A stretch of DNA of 16,793 bases, taken from Pseudomonadota bacterium. Its GTDB lineage: Bacteria > Pseudomonadota > Alphaproteobacteria > Acetobacterales > Acetobacteraceae. Location of the stretch: assembly GCA_021828605.1 (NCBI GenBank), contig JAJZEG010000323.1, positions 1-16,793 on the forward strand, in the 5' to 3' direction. The notes beneath the pieces were generated by a model. The model did no database searches. It was not told the origin of the DNA and saw nothing but the letters and a program-made list of their open reading frames with translations. Shown here piece by piece: positions 1-6,292 of this stretch (position 1 is its first letter; each line of letters begins with the position of its first letter). Made by a program: the position numbers and the translations under genes.

Positions 1-11
1 CCAAAACATTA

Positions 12-46
12 CTAGAGTGTTTCTCATCAGTTGAGAAACACTCTAG
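12..46. repeat. Perfect 15-bp inverted repeat (strong hairpin)
   Basis: Arms at 12-26 and 32-46 are exact reverse complements around a 5-base loop. The left arm reads CTAGAGTGTTTCTCA. It lies 20 bases past the stop of the minus-strand DUF1275 gene, so it could be that operon's terminator. On the minus strand, however, the hairpin is not followed by a T run. On the plus strand a GTTTTT run follows only after about 8 bases. It could equally be a dispersed palindromic repeat. A short direct repeat (TTCGATGTTT at 49-58 and 76-85) lies beside it. Confidence 0.75.
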
Positions 47-65
47 CGTTCGATGTTTTTAGAGA

Positions 66-806
66 TCATCGCGGTTTCGATGTTTGATCCCGGACCCCGC
101 GCGCCGCGTGGTACGCAACCACAACCGCCGCCACCGCGAGCCATACCGCGATCGGGGGGCGCGCAAAATTCGCTACCCCGGTCATCGCCGCACCCCCGAA
201 ATACAGGCCCATCGCGCCGATTTGGCGCAGGGTGAGCAAACCCGAAACCGGAGCCGTGCGCGGGTTGCGGGCACCGCGCTGGCGGATCATCCGGGTCAGC
301 GCCATCATGATCATGGTCAAAGTGGTGGTGAACACCACAGTGGGAATCCCCGGCACATCAATCAACCGCGCCGCGACACTTTGCACCCCCATCGCCATTG
401 AGGCGGTGATGATCAGCGCATAGAGCAGCGTGTGATGAACCGGCATCGGCGCCAGGGTCCAACTCAGCGCGACCAGCAATAACAACCCGAATTCCGCGCC
501 CAGCAATCGCCGCAGCACGCGGGTCATCCGCGTCGCCTCGCCCAAACGCGCCCCGCTATCAACAATCAGCGTCGCCCCCGCCGCGCCCACGCTGAACCCG
601 CTAAGGGCCGCCAGCGAGCGCGACGCCGCCACCAGATGCCCGCGCCCCAACGCCAAACCCAGCAAGGCGGTGTTACCGGTCATCGCCGAGGTAAACACAT
701 CATGGAACCGCACGAAGGCAAACACATCCGCACTCCCCGCCGCGAAGGCGAGCGCGCCAATCACCCGATCCGCGGCCGTCAGATGCGGCGCTGCGGCGTG
801 CGGCAT
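66..806 (-). CDS. DUF1275 (YoaK-like) multi-pass membrane protein
   Basis: This is a predicted inner-membrane protein of about 246 residues with the hallmarks of the DUF1275/YoaK family. It opens with a hydrophobic stretch containing a GSADVFAF-type motif (family form GxxDxxxF), followed by a conserved MTGN motif and several alanine/leucine-rich membrane segments. The molecular function of the family is not established, although it is often described as a possible transporter. I chose the ATG at 806. A TTG at 815 would add three residues (MGA); neither has a convincing Shine-Dalgarno. It starts 22 bases after the decarboxylase stop on the same strand, so the two genes are probably co-transcribed. 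That makes transport of an amino acid or polyamine conceivable, but this is inference from position only. Confidence 0.85.
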   Translation of the reverse strand: MPHAAAPHLTAADRVIGALAFAAGSADVFAFVRFHDVFTSAMTGNTALLGLALGRGHLVAASRSLAALSGFSVGAAGATLIVDSGARLGEATRMTRVLRRLLGAEFGLLLLVALSWTLAPMPVHHTLLYALIITASMAMGVQSVAARLIDVPGIPTVVFTTTLTMIMMALTRMIRQRGARNPRTAPVSGLLTLRQIGAMGLYFGGAAMTGVANFARPPIAVWLAVAAVVVAYHAARGVRDQTSKPR

Positions 807-828
807 GGCACCCAAGCGGGGAGCGGCA

Positions 829-3018
829 TCATAATTTCACGCAATCAAGCCGGTATTGACCGGCGGCATCCTTGCGCACCCCGTGAATATCGGTCTCGAA
901 TCCCGGAAACTGCCGATCCCAGTCAGCGGCGAAGCGCAAATAATCGATAATGCGCGGATCAGACACCCGCTCACCCGGCACGATCAGCGCGATTCCCGGC
1001 GGATACGGCACCACCATCCGCGCCAGCACCCTCCCTTGCAAATCATCGAGCCCGACCTGCTCGACATGCCCGCCGACCAAAGCGGCATGGGCGTGCTGGG
1101 GCGTCATCACCGCTTCGGGCAGTTCGGCGAACATCGCATTCTGCACCTCGAGCGCGCGACCCGCGCGGTAGGCGTGATGCTGCGCCGTGCATAAATCACG
1201 CAGGCCCATGCGCTGATACGCGTCGGGATAGGCGCGCACCAAATCGGGCAACACATCCGCCAATTTCGAATTCGCCGCGTAATGCGCGCGGAACGACAAT
1301 AATTCAGTGACCAGATTACTCCATTTGCCGCGCGTGACGCCAAGGGTGAACAGAATCAGAAAATGATAGGTGCCGATTTTTTCGACCACGATGCCGCGCG
1401 ACCATAAAAACCGCGCCACAATCGGCGCTGGAATCCCGCCCAAGCCGGAATGATCTTCAAGGCCGGGGCACAAAATCGTCACCTTCATCGGATCGAGCAG
1501 CGAAAATCCCGGTGAAATCTCGTCAAACCCGTGCCATGCACTGCCCGGCGCCAAGGTCCAATCCGCCTGCTCCAGCCCTGCGCCATCGGGTTCCCATAGC
1601 CGGAACCACCAATCGCCGGCCTCGGCACAGCGCCGCCCGATCCCGGCGATTGCGGCCCGAAACGACGCCGCCTCGTTCAGCGTTTCATCGACGAGCGTAT
1701 ATCCCGCCTGCCCGCGCATCATCCGCGCCGCCACATCACAGGAGGCAATAATGCCATACCAGGGCGAGGTGCTCGAATGCATCATAAACGCTTCGTTGAA
1801 CCGATCCGGATCGAGTTTTTGCGCCAGACCTTCTTTCAAATGCACCATCGAGGCCTGCGAAAAGGCCGCCAACACTTTGTGGGTCGATTGGGTCGAAAAC
1901 ACCAGCGGATCAACCGGCCCGGCGCCCTCGCTCATCGCGTAAAACCCATGATAAAATGGATGAAACCGCGCTTGCGCCAGCCACGCCTCATCAAAATGGA
2001 TCGCGTCACAAACCGGCGCTAACGCCTGCTTCACCGCATCGGCATTCACGCATAACCCATCATAAGTGGAGTTGGTGATGGTCGCGAGGCGCAACCGCCC
2101 GCCAGCCTGCGCGGCCAGGGCCTGCGCATCGAACTGGCGGCGCGGGATCGGCCCGATAATCCCATATTGATTACGGCTCGGCACCAGATAAACCGGTTTT
2201 GCCCCGGTCAGGATCAACGCATGAATGATCGATTTATGGCAGTTACGATCCACCAGCACGGTATCATCATGACCGACCAAGCCGCTCCACACGATTTTGT
2301 TCGAGCTTGATGTGCCGTTGGTGACAAAAAACGTCTGATCCGCGCCAAAAATCTGCGCGGCCTCGCGCTCCGCTTCGCGCACCGGTCCGGCATGATCAAG
2401 CAACGAGCCCAGCTCGGGCACCGAAACCGACAAATCCGCCCGCAGCGCGGTTTCGCCAAAAAACCGATGAAACGCCTGACCCACCGGCGAGCGCATAAAC
2501 GCCACCCCGCCGCCATGACCCGGCGTATGCCAGGAATATTTCGCCGCATCGGTATAGCGCACCAGCGCGCGAAAAAACGGCGGCAACATCGCATCTAAAT
2601 AGCGATGAATCGCACTCGATACGTAGCCCGCCATAAATTCCGGGCTGTCATCATGCACATACAAATAACCATCAATTTGCTGCATCAGCGCAATCGGCGG
2701 ATCGGCGGGCATCCGCTGCTCGCCATACAGAAAAATCGGCATATCCGGCGCCCGCGCCGACGCGAGGGTCACGATATCGGTCAACGCCTCAATCAGGCTG
2801 GTTTGATCGACAAACCCATCAATCGACACCAGCACGCAGGACAGGCCGGTATAAAAAATCCGCCCGGCGCGCGCATCGTCGCGGGCAATCCCGCTCAGCA
2901 CCCGATGGCCGCGCTCGCCCAAGGCCGCGACCAGCGCGCTGACCACCCGCCCGGCAGCACTCTCAGCACCGAACGCGTCATCGATGACCGCGATAGGATA
3001 GTCGGTCTTTTCTCTCAT
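829..3018 (-). CDS. Orn/Lys/Arg decarboxylase, PLP-dependent (fold type I)
   Basis: This is a 729-residue cytoplasmic enzyme that decarboxylates a basic amino acid (ornithine, lysine or arginine) to the matching polyamine or diamine. The product could feed polyamine synthesis or consume protons in acid. An N-terminal receiver-like wing domain (about residues 1-130) precedes the PLP domain. Visible family motifs are HTPGHGGG (about residue 165), the FFVTNGTSSSNK cofactor-binding region (about 250), HFDEAW (about 342) and STHK, whose lysine (about K381) should form the Schiff base with PLP. The length matches the large inducible/biosynthetic class (710-755 residues). The frame is open back to 3081, but the start at 3018 is preferred: AAGGTG sits 6 bases upstream and the protein then begins MREKTDYPIAVIDD, as expected for the wing domain. 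The earlier start would translate through a hairpin. Substrate specificity cannot be told from sequence alone. Confidence 0.93.
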   Translation of the reverse strand: MREKTDYPIAVIDDAFGAESAAGRVVSALVAALGERGHRVLSGIARDDARAGRIFYTGLSCVLVSIDGFVDQTSLIEALTDIVTLASARAPDMPIFLYGEQRMPADPPIALMQQIDGYLYVHDDSPEFMAGYVSSAIHRYLDAMLPPFFRALVRYTDAAKYSWHTPGHGGGVAFMRSPVGQAFHRFFGETALRADLSVSVPELGSLLDHAGPVREAEREAAQIFGADQTFFVTNGTSSSNKIVWSGLVGHDDTVLVDRNCHKSIIHALILTGAKPVYLVPSRNQYGIIGPIPRRQFDAQALAAQAGGRLRLATITNSTYDGLCVNADAVKQALAPVCDAIHFDEAWLAQARFHPFYHGFYAMSEGAGPVDPLVFSTQSTHKVLAAFSQASMVHLKEGLAQKLDPDRFNEAFMMHSSTSPWYGIIASCDVAARMMRGQAGYTLVDETLNEAASFRAAIAGIGRRCAEAGDWWFRLWEPDGAGLEQADWTLAPGSAWHGFDEISPGFSLLDPMKVTILCPGLEDHSGLGGIPAPIVARFLWSRGIVVEKIGTYHFLILFTLGVTRGKWSNLVTELLSFRAHYAANSKLADVLPDLVRAYPDAYQRMGLRDLCTAQHHAYRAGRALEVQNAMFAELPEAVMTPQHAHAALVGGHVEQVGLDDLQGRVLARMVVPYPPGIALIVPGERVSDPRIIDYLRFAADWDRQFPGFETDIHGVRKDAAGQYRLDCVKL

Positions 3019-3024
3019 AGCAGT

Positions 3025-3030
3025 CACCTT
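3025..3030 (-). promoter_or_regulatory. Ribosome binding site that sets the decarboxylase start
   Basis: The minus strand reads AAGGTG, 6 bases before the ATG at 3018. It supports the 729-residue form over the 63-base longer alternative. Only 10 bases separate it from the leader hairpin at 3041-3081, so that structure could influence ribosome access. Confidence 0.7.
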
Positions 3031-3040
3031 TGCGCTGCTC

Positions 3041-3081
3041 GTGGTAGAAATCAGAGGGAAGAGTCCTCTGATTTCTACCAC
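3041..3081. repeat. Perfect 17-bp inverted repeat in the decarboxylase leader
   Basis: Arms at 3041-3057 and 3065-3081 are exact reverse complements around a 7-base loop; the left arm reads GTGGTAGAAATCAGAGG. It lies between the stop of the NDUFS4-like gene (3154) and the ATG of the decarboxylase (3018), both on the minus strand. It could terminate the upstream transcript, but no T run follows on the minus strand. It could also be an operator or leader hairpin for the decarboxylase, or a copy of a dispersed palindrome. Confidence 0.8.
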
Positions 3082-3153
3082 TCGCCTTTGATTTGGTGGG
3101 CCGATTCACCTGGCGCTCGGGTAGGGAGCGTCAGGATCGGACCACGAGCGGCC

Positions 3154-3465
3154 TCAATGCGTCCAATTATCGCGGCGCGTTACCCGGAAATTATCCGCAT
3201 AAGCGCGGGGCCGCAGCCGGTGTTCGGTCGGGATTTCCAAATCGAAATCAATCCCGTAGCGCTGCGCATAGGCGACAGCCTCATCGCGGCTGTCAAACAT
3301 CAGCCGGACCTCGGTCGCCATCATATCGGCGCTGCCGGTCCATCCCATCAGCGGATCAATGGTTTTCGCCATCCGGGGCTCGAATTCAAGCACCCAACGA
3401 TGGGTTTTGGCATTACCCGACTGCATGGCGGTGCGCGGTGGCAGAAAAATTCGAGCGCGGTTCAT
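3154..3465 (-). CDS. NADH-ubiquinone oxidoreductase accessory subunit, NDUFS4-like (ETC complex I conserved region)
   Basis: This 103-residue protein matches the 'ETC complex I subunit conserved region' family, the alphaproteobacterial counterpart of mitochondrial NDUFS4. Family features are the N-terminal RIFLPPRTAMQSG stretch, the WVLEFEP strand, the GWTGSADM turn, and a C-terminal basic AYADNFRVTRRDNW segment. It has no signal peptide or membrane segment, consistent with a peripheral subunit on the cytoplasmic arm of complex I. The start at 3465 has a good ribosome site (GGGAGAG ending about 5 bases upstream). It lies just downstream of tRNA-Pro on the same strand and away from any nuo operon. 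That separate location is, as far as I recall, usual for this family in alphaproteobacteria. Confidence 0.92.
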   Translation of the reverse strand: MNRARIFLPPRTAMQSGNAKTHRWVLEFEPRMAKTIDPLMGWTGSADMMATEVRLMFDSRDEAVAYAQRYGIDFDLEIPTEHRLRPRAYADNFRVTRRDNWTH

Positions 3466-3508
3466 CGTCTCTCCCGCAATTCAATAAATGGTCTCGCACA
3501 TCGCCGTA

Positions 3509-3582
3509 TCGGGGCGCCCGGACTCGAACCGGGGGCCTCTTGTACCCAAAACAAGCGCGCTACCAGGCTGCGCCACGCCCCG
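3509..3582 (-). tRNA. tRNA-Pro (anticodon TGG)
   Basis: A complete cloverleaf can be folded on the minus strand. The 7-bp acceptor stem pairs 3576-3582 with 3510-3516 and the discriminator A is at 3509. The D-arm carries AGCCTGGTAG. The anticodon stem CTTGT/ACAAG closes the loop TTTGGGT with anticodon TGG, and the T-arm contains GGTTCGAGTCC. The 3' CCA is not encoded (TAC follows). The NDUFS4-like gene follows 43 bases downstream. Confidence 0.96.
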
Positions 3583-3598
3583 TTCCAACGACGCCTCT

Positions 3599-3627
3599 CT
3601 CCTATGCGGCTTGCCTGCCGAACGCAA
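3599..3627 (-). promoter_or_regulatory. Possible promoter of tRNA-Pro
   Basis: On the minus strand TTGCGT (3622-3627) and TAGGAG (3599-3604) are separated by 17 bases, and the second box ends 16 bases before the mature tRNA. The spacing suits a housekeeping promoter with a short tRNA leader, but the -10 box is a weak match. This is inference only. Confidence 0.3.
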
Positions 3628-3689
3628 CTGCCAGCCGCGCTTGGGCCGTTTCTTGACATCACCAACGCCGCCATGGCCTTCTCGCCGCG

Positions 3690-5294
3690 ATGACTCAAAA
3701 TTTGAAACGCGATGCTGGCGTGGTTGGATTGATCCTTGCCAGCCTTGGCGGCATCGTTGGGTCCGGCTGGCTGTTTGGTCCGCTCAACGCGGCAAAGGCG
3801 GCGGGGCCAGCATCGCTGATCGCCTGGGCGATTGGCGGATTTGCCATCCTGCTGCTCGCCTTTGTCTATGCCGAACTCACCACCGCGTTTCCGCGCGCCG
3901 GTGCGGTGATTGCCCTGCCCAAGCTCAGCCACGGCAAGCTGCTCGCCACGGTGATGAGCTGGGTGGTGCTGCTCGGCTACCTGACCTCAGCACCCGCCGA
4001 GGCGAGCGCTGTGGTTACTTACGCCAATAATTATTACCCCGGATTAGTCGGCGCAGGCGGCGTGCTGAGCGGGCTGGGCTTTGCCACGGCGGTCGCCTTG
4101 CTGGCGGTGTTTGCGCTGATCAACACCTTGGCGATCCGGCTGGTGCTGCGCATCAACGGGGTCGTCACCCTTTGGAAATTAGCCATCCCGGTGCTGACCG
4201 CCGTCGCTCTGTTGCTTTCACGCTTTCACCCCAGCAATTTTACCGCGCATGGCTTTGCGCCGCAGGGGCTCGGCGGCATCTTCTCCGCCGTCGCCACCTC
4301 CGGCGTGATCTATGCTTATACTGGCTTTCGCCAAGCGGTGGAGCTTGCCGGCGAATCCAAGCGCCCCGCGCGCGACCTACCAATCGCGATCATCGGCTCC
4401 GTTGTTATCGGATTTCTGCTCTATGCCGCCCTGCAAACCGCCTTCATCGGCGCCCTATCGCCCCACGCGCTGGCGCAAGGCTGGGGCAATCTGCATTTCA
4501 CCGGCCTGTCCGGTCCGTTCGCGGGCCTGGCCACCCTGCTGGGCATGAGCTGGCTCGCGGTGCTGCTTTATATCGACAGCGCAATCTCGCCTGCGGGCAC
4601 CGGCATCATCGCCTTCACCTCGACGCCCCGATTATTCTACGCCGCCGGTCGAGAAGGCTTACTGCGCGGACCGTTCGCGCGGCTTTCCGGCGCGGGCGTT
4701 CCGCTGATCGGCGTGCTGGCGGCCTTCATTATCGGTGTGATGTTTCTGCTGCCTTTGCCGTCCTGGCGCGCCTTGATCAAGGTTGTCTCAGCGGCGGCCT
4801 TATTATCCTACGGCATGGCCTCGGTATCGCTGATCACGCTCCGCCGCACCATGCCAATCGACCTTTATCCCCGCCCGTTTCGCCTGCCCTTCGGAACATC
4901 AATTGCAGGTTTGGCCTTCATCGTTGCCAATTTCATCATCGTCTGGACCGGCGCGCATACCGCCAACGTGATCATGGCCTATGTGCTCATCGTGGCGGTG
5001 TTGTACGCCATTAGCCAAAGCGTGATGCATGGCAGCCTGCGTCATCTGGACATCGCGGGCGCCTGGTGGATTGCGCCCTATTTCCTTGGCCTATGGGCGC
5101 TGGCTAATTTAGGCCCCAAACATTTGACCTCTGGCCTCGGCATCCTGTCCGATGCCAGCCTATCGATACTCCTGGTGCTGTTCAGCATTGGCGTGCTGAT
5201 CCTGGCCGCGCGCGCTGGCCTGCCCGACCCCACGGAAGCCAAAGCCTCACTCGCGCAACCGCAGGCGCCTGTCCCGGCAACCAGGAACAACTAA
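3690..5294 (+). CDS. APC-superfamily amino acid permease
   Basis: This 534-residue, very hydrophobic inner-membrane protein has about 12 membrane segments, the usual size and layout of an amino acid/polyamine/organocation permease. The first segment carries the unwound-helix signature GIVGSGWLFGP (about residues 21-31), where these carriers bind the substrate amino and carboxyl groups. The AYTGFRQAVELAGESKRPARD region (helix 6 and the following loop) is also typical. It probably imports an amino acid with protons; YveA-like aspartate symporters look similar, but the substrate is unknown. There is no Shine-Dalgarno before the ATG. A seven-codon frame (MAFSPR, from 3673) ends in an ATGA overlap with this start, so coupled translation is possible but unproven. 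The next gene starts 33 bases downstream, so the permease may be transcribed into the metal cluster although its function looks unrelated. Confidence 0.92.
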   Translation: MTQNLKRDAGVVGLILASLGGIVGSGWLFGPLNAAKAAGPASLIAWAIGGFAILLLAFVYAELTTAFPRAGAVIALPKLSHGKLLATVMSWVVLLGYLTSAPAEASAVVTYANNYYPGLVGAGGVLSGLGFATAVALLAVFALINTLAIRLVLRINGVVTLWKLAIPVLTAVALLLSRFHPSNFTAHGFAPQGLGGIFSAVATSGVIYAYTGFRQAVELAGESKRPARDLPIAIIGSVVIGFLLYAALQTAFIGALSPHALAQGWGNLHFTGLSGPFAGLATLLGMSWLAVLLYIDSAISPAGTGIIAFTSTPRLFYAAGREGLLRGPFARLSGAGVPLIGVLAAFIIGVMFLLPLPSWRALIKVVSAAALLSYGMASVSLITLRRTMPIDLYPRPFRLPFGTSIAGLAFIVANFIIVWTGAHTANVIMAYVLIVAVLYAISQSVMHGSLRHLDIAGAWWIAPYFLGLWALANLGPKHLTSGLGILSDASLSILLVLFSIGVLILAARAGLPDPTEAKASLAQPQAPVPATRNN

Positions 5295-5327
5295 CGTGCA
5301 AATCCTGTCATATTCCCCTTCTCCAAA

Positions 5328-5684
5328 ATGAAGCGCCGCTGGTCTCCCACCTTAAGCGTGACCGGTGCTCTTTCATCCTTCGGCTGTGCCGCGTGTTGTG
5401 CGCTGCCGATCATGTTGGCAGGCACCGGCTTGGCAGGTGCTTGGACGTTGCATTTGCAATTGCTGGTCGGCCCGTATGAACGCTGGTGGCTATGGGGATC
5501 GATCATTCTGCTCGCCGTTGGCGCCGTTGCCTGGGGACGTGAATTGCACGCCCGCGCCATCCAGGGTCGTTGGCGCATTTCGCTCATCACCGATATCCTG
5601 CCGCCGATTATGCTGGCCGCCAGCATCGCTCTCCTAATCGGCACACTGAGGATCGAACACGCAAGCTTGATTGATTTCCTGTGA
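5328..5684 (+). CDS. MerT-like small membrane protein, putative metal ion transporter
   Basis: This 118-residue protein has three membrane segments (about residues 10-33, 48-68 and 90-106). The first carries the cysteine cluster C20-A-A-C23-C24 followed by a Pro-Gly region, then GAW and a GPYERWW turn. This resembles mercuric transporter MerT, which has a cysteine pair in its first segment and a GAW...LEPYRP turn after it, at a similar length. No MerP, MerA or MerR is in the window and the neighbours are copper genes. The likely role is therefore cytoplasmic-membrane passage or handling of a soft metal such as Cu(I), not proven mercury resistance. The ribosome site is poor. It lies 33 bases after the permease, and I assign similarity by motif only. 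Confidence 0.7.
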   Translation: MKRRWSPTLSVTGALSSFGCAACCALPIMLAGTGLAGAWTLHLQLLVGPYERWWLWGSIILLAVGAVAWGRELHARAIQGRWRISLITDILPPIMLAASIALLIGTLRIEHASLIDFL

Positions 5685-5754
5685 CATCGCACATTGCCGT
5701 TAATCCCTCGCTGCACCTCTTGCCACGCCGCCGCACAAGCCATATGTCTGAGCC

Positions 5755-6141
5755 GTGTTGCGAACCCTGTCACGGCTTTTGATCGCTCTTGCCCTGGTGG
5801 CCACCACCAGCGTGCCCGGTTTCGCGCGTATGGCGCCTATGGCACGCGCGTCAGTAGCGCCCACAACCATGTCCAGCTTCCATCACGCCCCAGCCGCTTT
5901 ATCGATCTGCGTCGGCAATTGCGCCAGGCATCACGGACAGGGCCAATCGCACCCTCATCAAGTGGCCATGCATTGCATCGCCTCGGCCTGCACCGCCGCC
6001 GCCGCGTTGCCCAGCGCCAAGTTCCGCACCGGTTCGCGCGCGGTCATCGCCACAAGCTACACCCTGGCCCTCACATCGCCGCGCCGCGGCCTTGATCTCA
6101 GGCCGGATGCCCCACCCCCTCGATCCACCACCCTGAGCTAA
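5755..6141 (+). CDS. Small secreted His/Cys-rich protein, putative metal binding
   Basis: This is a 128-residue product from a GTG start (5755). The N-terminus is a clear Sec signal peptide (MLRTLSRLLIALALVATTSV, probable cleavage after the GFA at 22-24). The middle holds a dense set of possible metal ligands: H43, H44, C52, C56, H59, H60, H66, H68, H73-C74 and C79. The tail is proline-rich (DAPPPR), as seen in several small envelope proteins near copper genes, including DUF2946-like ones. I cannot assign it firmly to a family. It sits between the MerT-like gene and the multicopper oxidase. A periplasmic copper-binding or scavenging role is an inference. Two overlapping frames also exist here, but the signal peptide and ligand pattern favour this one. 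Confidence 0.65.
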   Translation: MLRTLSRLLIALALVATTSVPGFARMAPMARASVAPTTMSSFHHAPAALSICVGNCARHHGQGQSHPHQVAMHCIASACTAAAALPSAKFRTGSRAVIATSYTLALTSPRRGLDLRPDAPPPRSTTLS

Positions 6142-6206
6142 ACTGCCGCCGGTTCATCCGGCGTGCAGTAAGGTCCTGCGCGCGCCAACCGGTCGATGGT
6201 TGAGTT

Positions 6207-6233
6207 GGTGCGTTATTCGGGTGTTTGCGCACC
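6207..6233. promoter_or_regulatory. Spaced inverted repeat GGTGCG-N15-CGCACC upstream of the multicopper oxidase
   Basis: Half-sites at 6207-6212 and 6228-6233 are exact inverted copies with centres 21 bases apart, about two helical turns. That would suit a dimeric regulator. It lies about 60 bases before the oxidase start in a 151-base intergenic stretch. No regulator or recognisable -35/-10 pair was identified. Confidence 0.3.
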
Positions 6234-6246
6234 TATCCTGATTATT

Positions 6247-6269
6247 GATCGCGGCTCTGCGCCGTGATC
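6247..6269. promoter_or_regulatory. Imperfect hairpin in the multicopper oxidase leader
   Basis: GATCGCGGC (6247-6255) pairs with GCCGTGATC (6261-6269) across a 5-base loop; the one non-Watson-Crick position would be a G-U pair in RNA. It ends 10 bases before the GAGGGA ribosome site (6280-6285). It could be an operator or an mRNA stem; no function is known. Confidence 0.35.
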
Positions 6270-6292
6270 GATCATCCGCGAGGGATATATTT

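Noticed and set aside
3509..3582. tRNA-Pro as an integration site for the copper cluster
   Set aside because: The cluster lies on the 5' side of the tRNA; integrases normally use the 3' end, and no integrase or repeated tRNA tail was seen.
3653..3681. TTGACA (3653-3658) as -35 box of the permease promoter
   Set aside because: No acceptable -10 box lies 16-18 bases downstream, and the start codon would be almost at the transcript end.
2605..3693. Long plus-strand frame (362 codons) antisense to the decarboxylase start and spanning the NDUFS4-like gene and tRNA-Pro
   Set aside because: It covers a tRNA and two well-supported minus-strand genes, and its product has no recognisable domain; it is a shadow frame of GC-rich DNA.
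5694..6095. Alternative frame over the secreted His/Cys protein
   Set aside because: It has no signal peptide or domain, while the frame from 5755 has a clear signal peptide and ligand pattern; kept only as an uncertainty.
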